Under the pieces are notes generated by a model. That model searched no databases and was not told the origin of the DNA. It worked only from the letters and a program-made list of their open reading frames with translations. Below, one piece after another: positions 1 through 13,899 of a stretch of DNA of 64,000 nt (within the stretch, counting starts at the first letter, position 1; every line of letters starts with the position of its first letter). The DNA lies in NCBI RefSeq assembly GCF_029227915.1, contig NC_079880.1, positions 28,949,501-29,013,500 of the forward strand, read 5' to 3'. Position numbers and translations under genes: made by a program. The DNA comes from Hydractinia symbiolongicarpus (Eukaryota; Cnidaria; Hydrozoa; Anthoathecata; Hydractiniidae).

Positions 1-3000
1 GAAATGGCGGGTTTTCGTTTGCTGGCGATTAAACTTCTTTTAATCAGCGTATCATCAAAAATGAAAACATTTTTGAAAACTACAAGTCTCATGCGTTTTA
101 GAGGTGAAAAAATAATTTAAAAAAACGTTCGGGAAATGAGTTTACTCCCTGGGTACTTTCTTTGTATACTTTTGACTTTACGGGCCGAGTCCGGGATTTA
201 CAGTAAATCGCGGGTTTTCGTTTGCCGGCGATTAAATTTCTTTTATTCAGCGTCTCATCAAAAATGAAAACATTTTTAAAAACTACAAGTCTCATGCGTT
301 TTAGTGGTGAAAAAATAATTTAAAAAATCGTTCGGGAAATGATTATACGCCCTGGGTACTTTCTTTGTATACTTCTGGCTATACGGGCCGAGTCCGGGGT
401 TTACGGGAAATGGCGGGTTTTTGTTTGCCGGCGATTAAACTCCTTTTATTCAGTGTCTCATCAAAAATGAAAACATTTTTAAAAACTACTAGTCTCATGC
501 GATTTAGTGGTGAAAAGATAATTTAAAAAATCGTTCTGGAAATAAGTTTACTCACAGGGTACTTTCTTTGTATACTTTTGACTTTACGGGCCGAGTCCGG
601 GATTTACGGTAAATCGTGGGTTTTCGTTTGCCGGCGATTAAACTTCTTTTATTCAGCGTCCCATCAAAAATGAAAACAATTTTGAAAACTACAAGTCTCA
701 TGCGTTTTAGTGGTGAAAAAATAATATAAAAAATCGTTCGGGAAATGAGTTTACTCCCTGGGTACCTTCTTTGTATACTTTTGACTATACGGGCCAAGCC
801 TGGGATTTACGGGAAATGGCGGGTTTTCGTTTGCCCGCGATTAAACTTCTTTTATTCAGCGTCTCATCAAAAATGAAAACATTTTTAAAAACTACAAGTC
901 TCATGCGTTTAAGATGTGAAAAAATAATATAAAAAATCGTTGGGGAAATGAGTTTACTCCCTGGGTACTTTTTTGTATACTTTTGACTATACGGGCCAAG
1001 CCCGGAATTTACGGGAAATGGCGGGTTTACGTTTGCCGGCGATTAACCTTCTTTTAATCAGCGTCTCATCAAAAATGAAAACATTTTTGAAAACTACAAG
1101 TCTCATGGGCTTTAGTGGTTAAATAATAATTTAAAAAATCGTTCGGGAAATGAGTTTACTCCCTGGGTACTTTTTTTGTATACTTTTGACTTTACAGGCC
1201 GAGTCCGGGATTTACAGGAAATCGCAGGTTTTCGTTTGCCGGCGATTAAACTTCTTTTATTCAGCGTCTCATCAAAAATGAAAACATTTTTGAAAACTAC
1301 AAGTCTCATGCGTTTTAGTGGTGAAAAAATAATTTAAAAAATCGTTCGGGAATTGAGTTTACTCACAGGGTACTTTCTTTGTATACATTCGACTATACGG
1401 GCCAAGCCAGGGTTTTGCAGGAAATCGCGGGTTTTCGTTTGCCGGCGATTAAACCTCTTTCATTAAGCGTCTCATCAAAAATGAAAACATTTTTAAAAGC
1501 TACAAGTCTCATGCGTTTTAGTGGTGAAAAAATAATATAAAAAATCGTTCGGGAAATGAGTTTACTCCCTGGGTACTTTCTTTGTATACTTTTGACTATA
1601 CGGGCCAAGCCCGGGATTTACGGGAAATGGCGGGTTTTCGTTTGCTGGCGATTAAACTTCTTTTAATCAGCGTCTCATCAAAAATGAAAACATTTTTGAA
1701 AACTACAAGTCTCATGCGTTTTAGAGGTGAAAAAATAATTTAAAAAAACGTTCGGGAAATGAGTTTACTCCCTGGGTACTTTCTTTGTATACTTTTGACT
1801 TTACGGGCCGAGTCCGGGATTTACAGTAAATCGCGGGTTTTCGTTTGCTGGCGATTAAACTTCTTTTAATCAGCGTCTCATCAAAAATGAAAACATTTTT
1901 GAAAACTACAAGTCTCATGCGTTTTAGAGGTGAAAAAATAATTTAAAAAAACGTTCGGGAAATGAGTTTACTCCCTGGGTACTTTCTTTGTATACTTTTG
2001 ACTTTACGGGCCGAGTCCGGGATTTACAGTAAATCGCGGGTTTTCGTTTGCCGGCGATTAAATTTCTTTTATTCAGCGTCTCATCAAAAATGAAAACATT
2101 TTTAAAAACTACAAGTCTCATGCGTTTTAGTGGTGAAAAAATAATTTAAAAAATCGTTCGGGAAATGATTATACGCCCTGGGTACTTTCTTTGTATACTT
2201 CTGGCTATACGGGCCGAGTCCGGGGTTTACGGGAAATGGCGGGTTTTTGTTTGCCGGCGATTAAACTCCTTTTATTCAGTGTCTCATCAAAAATGAAAAC
2301 ATTTTTAAAAACTACTAGTCTCATGCGATTTAGTGGTGAAAAGATAATTTAAAAAATCGTTCTGGAAATAAGTTTACTCACAGGGTACTTTCTTTGTATA
2401 CTTTTGACTTTACGGGCCGAGTCCGGGATTTACGGTAAATCGTGGGTTTTCGTTTGCCGGCGATTAAACTTCTTTTATTCAGCGTCCCATCAAAAATTAA
2501 AACAATTTTGAAAACTACAAGTCTCATGCGTTTTAGTGGTGAAAAAATAATATAAAAAATCGTTCGGGAAATGAGTTTACTCCCTGGGTACCTTCTTTGT
2601 ATACTTTTGACTATACGGGCCAAGCCCGGGATTTACGGGAAATGGCGGGTTTTCGTTTGCCCGCGATTAAACTTCTTTTATTCAGCGTCTCATCAAAAAT
2701 GAAAACATTTTTAAAAACTACAAGTCTCATGCGTTTAAGATGTGAAAAAATAATATAAAAAATCGTTGGGGAAATGAGTTTACTCCCTGGGTACTTTTTT
2801 GTATACTTTTGACTATACGGGCCAAGCCCGGAATTTACGGGAAATGGCGGGTTTACGTTTGCCGGCGATTAACCTTCTTTTAATCAGCGTCTCATCAAAA
2901 ATGAAAACATTTTTGAAAACTACAAGTCTCATGGGCTTTAGTGGTTAAATAATAATTTAAAAAATCGTTCGGGAAATGAGTTTACTCCCTGGGTACTTTT

Positions 3001-4135
3001 TTTGTATACTTTTGACTTTACAGGCCGAGTCCGGGATTTACAGGAAATCGCAGGTTTTCGTTTGCCGGCGATTAAACTTCTTTTATTCAGCGTCTCATCA
3101 AAAATGAAAACATTTTTGAAAACTACAAGTCTCATGCGTTTTAGTGGTGAAAAAATAATTTAAAAAATCGTTCGGGAATTGAGTTTACTCACAGGGTACT
3201 TTCTTTGTATACATTCGACTATACGGGCCAAGCCAGGGTTTTGCGGGAAATCGCGGGTTTTCGTTTGCCGGCGATTAAACCTCTTTCATTAAGCGTCTCA
3301 TCAAAAATGAAAACATTTTTAAAAGCTACAAGTCTCATGCGTTTTAGTGGTGAAAAAATAATATAAAAAATCGTTCGGGAAATGAGTTTACTCCCTGGGT
3401 ACTTTCTTTGTATACTTTTGACTATACGGGCCAAGCCCGGGATTTACGGGAAATGGCGGGTTTTCGTTTGCTGGCGATTAAACTTCTTTTAATCAGCGTC
3501 TCATCAAAAATGAAAACATTTTTGAAAACTACAAGTCTCATGCGTTTTAGAGGTGAAAAAATAATTTAAAAAAACGTTCGGGAAATGAGTTTACTCCCTG
3601 GGTACTTTCTTTGTATACTTTTGACTTTACGGGCCGAGTCCGGGATTTACAGTAAATCGCGGGTTTTCGTTTGCTGGCGATTAAACTTCTTTTAATCAGC
3701 GTTTCATCAAAAATGAAAACATTTTTGAAAACTACAAGTCTCATGCGTTTTAGAGGTGAAAAAATAATTTAAAAAAACGTTCGGGAAATGAGTTTACTCC
3801 CTGGGTACTTTCTTTGTATACTTTTGACTTTACGGGCCGAGTCCGGGATTTACAGTAAATCGCGGGTTTTCGTTTGCCGGCGATTAAATTTCTTTTATTC
3901 AGCGTCTCATCAAAAATGAAAACATTTTTAAAAACTACAAGTCTCATGCGTTTTAGTGGTGAAAAAATAATTTAAAAAATCGTTCGGGAAATGAGTATAC
4001 GCCCTGGGTACTTCCTTTGTATACTTTTGACTATACGGGCCGAGTCCGGGGTTTACGGGAAATGGCGGGTTTTTGTTTGCCGGCGATTAAACTCCTTTTA
4101 TTCAGCGTCTCATCAAAAATGAAAACATTTTTAAA
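1..4135. repeat. 9-monomer higher-order repeat, period 1,826 bp, about 2.3 copies
   Basis: Copies are 1-1826, 1827-3652 and a partial third to about 4135. I found only isolated differences between the first two (G/T in the inverted repeat near 671 versus 2497, CCTGGG/CCCGGG near 797, CAGG/CGGG near 1417), so identity is above about 99%. The third copy diverges where CTACTAGTCTCATGCGATT is replaced by CTACAAGTCTCATGGGC. Shared oddities include GATTATACGCCC, ATAATATAAAAAAT and TTAGAGGTG. Confidence 0.9.
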
Positions 4136-4387
4136 AACTACAAGTCTCATGGGCTTTAGTGGTGAAATAATAATTTAAAAAATCGTTCGGGAAATGAGTT
4201 TACTCCCTTGGGTATTTTCTTTGTGTACTATTGACTATACGGGCCGAGTCTGGGATTTACGGGAAATCGCAGGTTTTCGTTTGCCGGCGATTAAACTTCT
4301 TTTATTCAGCGTCTCATCAAAAATGAAAACATTTTTGAAAACTACAAGTCTCATGCGATTTAGTGGTGAAAAGATAATTTAAAAAAT

Positions 4388-6415
4388 CGTTCTGGAAATG
4401 AGTTTACTCACTGGGTACTTTCTTTGTAAACATTCGACTATACGGGACAAGCCCGGGATTAACGGGAAATCGCGGGTTTTCGTTTGCCGGCGATTAAACT
4501 TCTTTTATTCAGCGTCTCATGAAAAATGAAAACAAGTTTAAAAACTACAAGTCTCATGCGTTTTAGTGGTGAAAAAATAATTTAAAAAATCGTTCGGGAA
4601 ATGAGTTTACTCCCTGGGTACTTTCTTTGTATACTTTTGACTATACGGGCCGAGCCCGGTATTTACGGGAAATCGCGGGTTTTCGTTTGCCGGCGATTAA
4701 ACTTCTTTTATTCAGCGTCTCATCAAAAATAAAAACATTTTTGAAAACTACAAGTCTTATGCGTTTTAGTGGTGATAAAATAATTTAAAAAATCGTTCTG
4801 GAAATGAGTTTACTCACAGGGTACTTTCTTTGTATACATTTGACTATACGGGCCAAGCCCGGCATTTACGGGAAATCGCGGATTTTCGTTTGCCGGCGAT
4901 TAAACCTCTTTCATTAAGCGTCTCATCAAAAATGAAAACATTTTTGAAAACTACAAGTCTCATGCGTTTTAGTGGTGATAAAAAACTTTAAAAAATCGTT
5001 TGGGAAATGAGTTTACTCCCTGGGTACTTTCTTTGTATACATTCGACTACACGGGCCAAGCCCGGGATTTAGGGGAAATTGCTGGTTTTTGTTTGCCGGC
5101 GAATAAACCTCTTTCATTAAGCGTCTCATCAAAAATGAAAACATTTTTGAAAACTACAAGTCTCATGCGTTTTAGTGGTGAAAAAATAATTTAAAAAATC
5201 GTTCGGGAAATGAGTTTACTCCCTGGGTACTTTCTTTGTATACTTTTGACTATACGGGCCGAGTCCAGGATTTACGGAAATCGCGGGTTTTCTTTTGCCG
5301 GCGATTAAACTTCTTTTATTCAGCGTCCCATCAAAAATGTAAACATTTTTGAAACCTACAAGTCTCATGCGTTTTAGTGGTGAAAAAATAATTTAAAAAA
5401 TCGTTCTGGAAATGAGTTTACTCACTGGGTACTTTCTTTGTAAACATTCGACTATACGGGACAAGCCCGGGATTAACGGGAAATCGCGGGTTTTCGTTTG
5501 CCGGCGATTAAACTTCTTTTATTCAGCGTCTCATGAAAAATGAAAACAAGTTTAAAAACTACAAGTCTCATGCGTTTTAGTGGTGAAAAAATAATTTAAA
5601 AAATCGTTCGGGAAATGAGTTTACTCCCTGGGTACTTTCTTTGTATACTTTTGACTATACGGGCCGAGCCCGGTATTTACGGGAAATCGCGGGTTTTCGT
5701 TTGCCGGCGATTAAACTTCTTTTATTCAGCGTCTCATCAAAAATAAAAACATTTTTGAAAACTACAAGTCTTATGCGTTTTAGTGGTGATAAAATAATTT
5801 AAAAAATCGTTCTGGAAATGAGTTTACTCACAGGGTACTTTCTTTGTATACATTTGACTATACGGGCCAAGCCCGGCATTTACGGGAAATCGCGGATTTT
5901 CGTTTGCCGGCGATTAAACCTCTTTCATTAAGCGTCTCATCAAAAATGAAAACATTTTTGAAAACTACAAGTCTCATGCGTTTTAGTGGTGATAAAAAAC
6001 TTTAAAAAATCGTTTGGGAAATGGGTTTACTCCCTGGGTACTTTCTTTGTATACATTCGACTACACGGGCCAAGCCCGGGATTTAGGGGAAATTGCTGGT
6101 TTTTGTTTGCCGGCGAATAAACCTCTTTCATTAAGCGTCTCATCAAAAATGAAAACATTTTTGAAAACTACAAGTCTCATGCGTTTTAGTGGTGAAAAAA
6201 TAATTTAAAAAATCGTTCGGGAAATGAGTTTACTCCCTGGGTACTTTCTTTGTATACTTTTGACTATACGGGCCGAGTCCAGGATTTACGGAAATCGCGG
6301 GTTTTCTTTTGCCGGCGATTAAACTTCTTTTATTCAGCGTCCCATCAAAAATGTAAACATTTTTGAAACCTACAAGTCTCATGCGTTTTAGTGGTGAAAA
6401 AATAATTTAAAAAAT
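4388..6415. repeat. 5-monomer higher-order repeat, period 1,014 bp, two copies
   Basis: Copies are 4388-5401 and 5402-6415. They share rare variants: TTTGTAAACATTCG, GGATTAACGGG, GAAAACAAGTTTAAAAAC, AAAAATAAAAACATT, GATAAAAAACTTT, and a 1-bp shortened TTTACGGAAATCG with CCCATCAAAAATGTAAAC. I saw one clear difference, GAAATGAG versus GAAATGGG near 5007/6021. Both flanks change abruptly at these borders. Confidence 0.88.
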
Positions 6416-8987
6416 CGTTCGGGAAATGAGTTTACTCCCTGGATACTTTCTTTGTATACTTTTGATTATACGGGCCGAGTCTGGGATTTACGGGAAATCG
6501 CAGGTTTTCGTTTGCCGGCGATTAAACTTCTTTTATTCAGCGTCTCACCAAAAATGAAAACATTTTTGAAAACTCTAAGTCTCATGCGTTTTAGTGGTGA
6601 AAAAATAATTTAAAAAATCGTTCGGGAAATGAGTTTACTCCCTGGATACTTTCTTTGTATACTTTTGATTATACGGGCCGAGTCTGGGATTTACGGGAAA
6701 TCGCAGGTTTTCGTTTGCCGGCGATTAAACTTCTTTTATTCAGCGTCTCATCAAAAATGAAAACATTTTTGAAAACTACAAGTCTCATGCGATTTAGTGG
6801 TGAAAAGATAATTTAAAAAATCGTTCTGGAAATGAGTTTACTCACTGGGTACTTTCTTTGTATACATTCGACTACACGGGCCAAGCCCGGGATTTAGGGG
6901 AAATTGCTGGTTTTTGTTTGCCGGCGATTAAACCTCTTTCATTAAGCGTCTCATCAAAAATGAAAACATTTTTGAAAACTACAAGTCTCATGCGTTTTAG
7001 TGGTGAAAAAATAATTTAAAAAATCGTTCGGGAAATGAGTTTACTCCCTGGGTACTTTCTTTGTATACTTTTGACTATACGGGCCGAGTCCAGGATTTAC
7101 GGAAATCGCGGGTTTTCGTTTGCCGGCGATTAAAGTTCTTTTATTCAGCGTCCCATCAAAAATGTAAACATTTTTGAAACCTACAAGTCTCATGCGTTTT
7201 AGTGGTGAAAAAATAATTTAAAAAATCGTTCGAGAAATGAGTTTACTCCCTGGATACTTTCTTTGTATACTTTTGATTATACGGGCCGAGTCTGGGATTT
7301 ACGGGAAATCGCAGGTTTTCGTTTGCCGGCGATTAAACTTCTTTTATTCAGCGTCTCATCAAAAATAAAAACATTTTTGAAAACTACAAGTCTTATGCGT
7401 TTTAGTGGTGATAAAATAATTTAAAAAATCGTTCTGGAAATGAGTTTACTCACAGGGTACTTTCTTTGTATACATTTGACTATACGGGCCAAGCCCGGCA
7501 TTTACGGGAAATCGCGGATTTTCGTTTGCCGGCGATTAAACCTCTTTCATTAAGCGTCTCATCAAAAATGAAAACATTTTTGAAAACTACAAGTCTCATG
7601 CGTTTTAGTGGTGATAAAAAACTTTAAAAAATCGTTTGGGAAATGGGTTTACTCCCTGGGTACTTTCTTTGTATACATTCGACTACACGGGCCAAGCCCG
7701 GGATTTAGGGGAAATTGCTGGTTTTTGTTTGCCGGCGAATAAACCTCTTTCATTAAGCGTCTCATCAAAAATGAAAACATTTTTGAAAACTACAAGTCTC
7801 ATGCGTTTTAGTGGTGAAAAAATAATTTAAAAAATCGTTCGGGAAATGAGTTTACTCCCTGGGTACTTTCTTTGTATACTTTTGACTATACGGGCCGAGT
7901 CCAGGATTTACGGAAATCGCGGGTTTTCTTTTGCCGGCGATTAAACTTCTTTTATTCAGCGTCCCATCAAAAATGTAAACATTTTTGAAACCTACAAGTC
8001 TCATGCGTTTTAGTGGTGAAAAAATAATTTAAAAAATCGTTCGGGAAATGAGTTTACTCCCTGGATACTTTCTTTGTATACTTTTGATTATACGGGCCGA
8101 GTCTGGGATTTACGGGAAATCGCAGGTTTTCGTTTGCCGGCGATTAAACTTCTTTTATTCAGCGTCTCACCAAAAATGAAAACATTTTTGAAAACTCTAA
8201 GTCTCATGCGTTTTAGTGGTGAAAAAATAATTTAAAAAATCGTTCGGGAAATGAGTTTACTCCCTGGATACTTTCTTTGTATACTTTTGATTATACGGGC
8301 CGAGTCTGGGATTTACGGGAAATCGCAGGTTTTCGTTTGCCGGCGATTAAACTTCTTTTATTCAGCGTCTCATCAAAAATGAAAACATTTTTGAAAACTA
8401 CAAGTCTCATGCGATTTAGTGGTGAAAAGATAATTTAAAAAATCGTTCTGGAAATGAGTTTACTCACTGGGTACTTTCTTTGTATACATTCGACTACACG
8501 GGCCAAGCCCGGGATTTAGGGGAAATTGCTGGTTTTTGTTTGCCGGCGATTAAACCTCTTTCATTAAGCGTCTCATCAAAAATGAAAACATTTTTGAAAA
8601 CTACAAGTCTCATGCGTTTTAGTGGTGAAAAAATAATTTAAAAAATCGTTCGGGAAATGAGTTTACTCCCTGGGTACTTTCTTTGTATACTTTTGACTAT
8701 ACGGGCCGAGTCCAGGATTTACGGAAATCGCGGGTTTTCGTTTGCCGGCGATTAAAGTTCTTTTATTCAGCGTCCCATCAAAAATGTAAACATTTTTGAA
8801 ACCTACAAGTCTCATGCGTTTTAGTGGTGAAAAAATAATTTAAAAAATCGTTCGAGAAATGAGTTTACTCCCTGGATACTTTCTTTGTATACTTTTGATT
8901 ATACGGGCCGAGTCTGGGATTTACGGGAAATCGCAGGTTTTCGTTTGCCGGCGATTAAACTTCTTTTATTCAGCGTCTCACCAAAAA
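5744..8987. repeat. 8-monomer higher-order repeat, period 1,622 bp, two copies
   Basis: 5744-7365 matches 7366-8987. Shared markers include AAAAATAAAAACATT, GGGGAAATTGCTGG (6900/8520 region), and CGTTCGAGAAATG (7229/8852 region). The unit overlaps the second copy of the 1,014-bp repeat, so this duplication is nested on, and later than, the 5-mer duplication. Boundaries are read by eye and could shift by tens of bases. Confidence 0.85.
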
Positions 8988-11900
8988 TGAAAACATTTTT
9001 GAAAACTCTAAGTCTCATGCGTTTTAGTGGTAAAAAAATAATTTAAAAAATCGTTCAGGAAATGAGTTTACTCCCTGGATACTTTCTTTGTATACTTTTG
9101 ATTATACGGGCCGAGTCTGGGATTTACGGGAAATCGCAGGTTTTCGTTTGCCGGCGATTAAACTTCTTTTATTCAGCGTCTCACCAAAAATGAAAACATT
9201 TTTGAAAACTCTAAGTCTCATGCGTTTTAGTGGTGAAAAAATAATTCAAAAAATCATTCGGGAATCGAGTTTACTCCCTGGGTACTTTCTTTGTATACTT
9301 TTGACTATACGGGCCAAGCCCGGGATTTACGGGAAATCGCGGGTTTTCGTTTGCCGGCGATTAAACTTCTTTTATTCAGCGTCTCATCAAAAATGAAAAC
9401 ATTTTTGAAAACTACAAGTCTTATGCGTTTTAGTGGTGAAAAAATAATTTAAAAAATCAATCTGGAAATGAGTTTACGCACAGGGTACTTTCTTTGTATA
9501 CATTTGACTATACGGGCCAAGCGCGGGATTTTGCGGGAAATCGCGGGTTTTCGTTTGCCGGCGATTAAACCTCTTTCATTAAGCGTCTCATCAAAAATGA
9601 AAACATTTTTGAAAACTATAAGTCTCATGCGTTTTAGAGGTGAAAAAATAATTTAAAAAATCGTTCGGGAAATGAGTTTACTCCCTGGGTACTTTCTTTG
9701 TATACTTTTGACTTTACGGGCCGAGTCCGGGATTTACGGTAAATCGTGGGTTTTCGTTTGCCGGCGATTAAACTTCTTTTATTCAGCGTCCCATCAAAAA
9801 TAAACACATTTTTGAAAACTACAAGTCTCATGCGTTTTAGTGGTGAAAAAATAATATAAAAAATCGTTCGGGAAATGAGTTTACTCCCTGGGTACTTTCT
9901 TTGTATACTTTTGACTATACGGGCCAAGCCCGGGATTTACGGGAAATGGCGGGTTTTCGTTTGCTGGCGATTAAACTTCTTTTAATCAGCGTCTCATCAA
10001 AAATGAAAACATTTTTGAAAACTACAAGTCTCATACGTTTTTAGAGGTGAAAAAATAATTTAAAAAAACGTTCGGGAAATGAGTTTACTCCCTGGGTACT
10101 TTCTTTGTATACTTTTGACTTTACGGGCCGAGTCCGGGATTTACAGTAAATCGCGGGTTTTCGTTTGCCGGCGATTAAATTTCTTTTATTCAACGTCTCA
10201 TCAAAAATGAAAACATTTTTAAAAACTACAAGTCTCATGCGTTTTAGTGGTGAAAAAATAATTTAAAAAATCGTTCGGGAATTGAGTATACGCCCTGGGT
10301 ACTTTCTTTGTATACTTTTGACTATACGGGCCGAGTCCAAGGTTTACGGGAAATGGCGGGTTTTTGTTTGCCGGCGATTAAACTCCTTTTATTCAGCGTC
10401 TCATCAAAAATGGAAACATTTTTAAAAACTACAAGTCTCATGGGCTTTAGTGGTGAAATAATAATTTAAAAAATCGTTCGGGAAATGAGTTTACTCCCTT
10501 TGGGTATTTTCTTTGTGTACTTTTGACTATACGGGCCGAGTCTGGGATTTACGGGAAATCGCAGGTTTTCGTTTGCCGGCGATTAAACTTCTTTTATTCA
10601 GCGTCTCATCAAAAATGAAAACATTTTTGAAAACTACAAGTCTCATGCGATTTAGTGGTGAAAAGATAATTTAAAAAATCGTTCTGGAAATGAGTTTACT
10701 CACAGGGTACTTTCTTTGTATACATTCGACTATACGGGACAAGCCCGGGATTTACGGGAAATCGCGGGTTTTCGTTTGTCGGCGATTAAAATTCTTTTAT
10801 TCAGCGTCTCATCAAAAATGAAAACAAGTTTGAAAACTCCAAGTCTCGTGCGTTTTAGTGGTGAAAAAATAATTTAAAAAATCGTTCGGGAAATGAGTTT
10901 ACTCCCTGGGTACTTTCTTTGTATACTTTTGACTATACGGGCCGAGTCCAGGATATACGGAAATCGCGGGTTCTCTTTTGCCGGCGATTAAACTTCTTTT
11001 ATTCAGCGTCCCATCAAAAATGAAAACATTTTTGAAAACTACAAGTCTCATGCGATTTAGTGGTGAAAAGATAATTTAAAAAATCGTTCTGGAAATGAGT
11101 TTACTCACTGGGTACTTTCTTTGTATACATTCGACTACACGGGCCAAGCCCGGGATTTAGGGGAAATTGCTGGTTTTTGTTTGCCGGCGATTAAACCTCT
11201 TTCATTAAGCGTCTCATCAAAAATGAAAACATTTTTGAAAACTACAAGTCGCATGCGTTTTAGTGGTGAAAAAATAATTTAAAAAATCGTTCGGGAAATG
11301 AGTTTACTCCCTGGGTACTTTCTTTGTATAATTTTGACTATACGGGCCGAGTCCAGGATTTACGGAAATCGCGGGTTTTCGTTTGCCGGCGATTAAACTT
11401 CTTTTATTCAGCGTCCCATCAAAAATGTAAACATTTTTGAAACCTACAAGTCTCATGCGTTTTAGTGGTGAAAAAATAATTTAAAAAATCGTTCGAGAAA
11501 TGAGTTTACTCCCTGGATACTTTCTTTGTATACTTTTGATTATACGGGCCGTGTCTGGGATTTACGGGAAATCGCAGGTTTTCGTTTGCCGGCGATTAAA
11601 CTTCTTTTATTCAGCGTCTCACCAAAAATGAAAACATTTTTGAAAACTCTAAGTCTCATGCGTTTTAGTGGTGAAAAAATAATTTAAAAAATCGTTCAGG
11701 AAATGAGTTTACTCCCTGGATACTTTCTTTGTATACTTTTGATTATACGGGCCGAGTCTGGGATTTACGGGAAATCGCAGGTTTTCGTTTGCCGGCGATT
11801 AAACTTCTTTTATTCAGCGTCTCACCAAAAATGAAAACATTTTTGAAAACTCTAAGTCTCATGCGTTTTAGTGGTGAAAAAATAATTCAAAAAATCATTC

Positions 11901-13250
11901 GGGAATCGAGTTTACTCCCTGGGTACTTTCTTTGTATACTTTTGACTATACGGGCCAAGCCCGGGATTTACGGGAAATCGCGGGTTTTCGTTTGCCGGCG
12001 ATTAAACTTCTTTTATTCAGCGTCTCATCAAAAATGAAAACATTTTTGAAAACTACAAGTCTTATGCGTTTTAGTGGTGAAAAAATAATTTAAAAAATCA
12101 ATCTGGAAATGAGTTTACGCACAGGGTACTTTCTTTGTATACATTTGACTATACGGGCCAAGCGCGGGATTTTGCGGGAAATCGCGGGTTTTCGTTTGCC
12201 GGCGATTAAACCTCTTTCATTAAGCGTCTCATCAAAAATGAAAACATTTTTGAAAACTACAAGTCTCATGCGTTTTAGAGGTGAAAAAATAATATAAAAA
12301 ATCGTTCGGGAAATGAGTTTACTCCCTGGGTACTTTCTTTGTATACTTTTGACTATACGGGCCAAGCCCGGGATTTACGAGAAATGGCGGGTTTTCGTTT
12401 GCTGGCGATTAAACTTCTTTTAATCAGCGTCTCATCAAAAATGAAAACATTTTTGAAAACTACAAGTCTCATACGTTTTTAGAGGTGAAAAAATAATTTA
12501 AAAAAACGTTCGGGAAATGAGTTTACTCCCTGGGTACTTTCTTTGTATACTTTTGACTTTACGGGCCGAGTCCGGGATTTACAGTAAATCGCGGGTTTTC
12601 GTTTGCCGGCGATTAAATTTCTTTTATTCAACGTCTCATCAAAAATGAAAACATTTTTAAAAACTACAAGTCTCATGCGTTTTAGTGGTGAAAAAATAAT
12701 TTAAAAAATCGTTCGGGAATTGAGTATACGCCCTGGGTACTTTCTTTGTATACTTTTGACTATACGGGCCGAGTCCGGGGTTTACGGGAAATGGCGGGTT
12801 TTTGTTTGCCGGCGATTAAACTCCTTTTATTCAGCGTCTCATCAAAAATGGAAACATTTTTAAAAACTACAAGTCTCATGGGCTTTAGTGGTGAAATAAT
12901 AATTTAAAAAATCGTTCGGGAAATGAGTTTACTCCCTTTGGGTATTTTCTTTGTGTTTTTTTGACTATACGGGCCGAGTCTGGGATTTACGGGAAATCGC
13001 AGGTTTTCGTTTGCCGGCGATTAAACTTCTTTTATTCAGCGTCTCATCAAAAATGAAAACATTTTTGAAAACTACAAGTCTCATGCGATTTAGTGATGAA
13101 AAGATAATTTAAAAAATCGTTCTGGAAATGAGTTTACTCACAGGGTACTTTCTTTGTATACATTCGACTATACGGGACAAGCCCGGGATTTACGGGAAAT
13201 CGCGGGTTTTCGTTTGTCGGCGATTAAAATTCTTTTATTCAGCGTCTCAT
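8370..13250. repeat. 13-monomer duplication, offset 2,641 bp, second copy one monomer shorter
   Basis: About 8370-11010 matches about 11011-13250. The offset is 2,641 bp at 9088/11729 and 9468/12109, but 2,438 bp at 10041/12479, so copy 2 lacks one monomer between about 12.1 and 12.4 kb. Shared private variants include AATTCAAAAAATCATTCGGGAATCG, CAATCTGG, GCGCGGGATTTTGC and CATACGTTTTTAG. Confidence 0.85.
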
Positions 13251-13899
13251 CAAAAATGAAAATATTTTTAAAAACTACAAGTCTCATGCGTTTTAGTGGT
13301 GAAAAAATAATTTAAAAAATCGTTCGGGAAATGAGTTTACTCCCTGGGTACTTTCTTTGTATACTTTTGACTTTACGGGCCGAGTCCGGGATTTACAGTA
13401 AATCGCGGGTTTTCGTTTGCCGGCGATTAAATTTCTTTTATTCAACGTCTCATCAAAAATGAAAACATTTTTAAAAACTACAAGTCTCATGCGTTTTAGT
13501 GGTGAAAAAATAATTTAAAAAATCGTTCGGGAATTGAGTATACGCCCTGGGTACTTTCTTTGTATACTTTTGACTATACGGGCCGAGTCCGGGGTTTACG
13601 GGAAATGGCGGGTTTTTGTTTGCCGGCGATTAAACTCCTTTTATTCAGCGTCTCATCAAAAATGGAAACATTTTTAAAAACTACAAGTCTCATGGGCTTT
13701 AGTGGTGAAATAATAATTTAAAAAATCGTTCGGGAAATGAGTTTACTCCCTTTGGGTATTTTCTTTGTGTACTTTTGACTATACGGGCCGAGTCTGGGAT
13801 TTACGGGAAATCGCAGGTTTTCGTTTGCCGGCGATTAAACTTCTTTTATTCAGCGTCTCATCAAAAATGAAAACAAGTTTGAAAACTACAAGCCTCATG

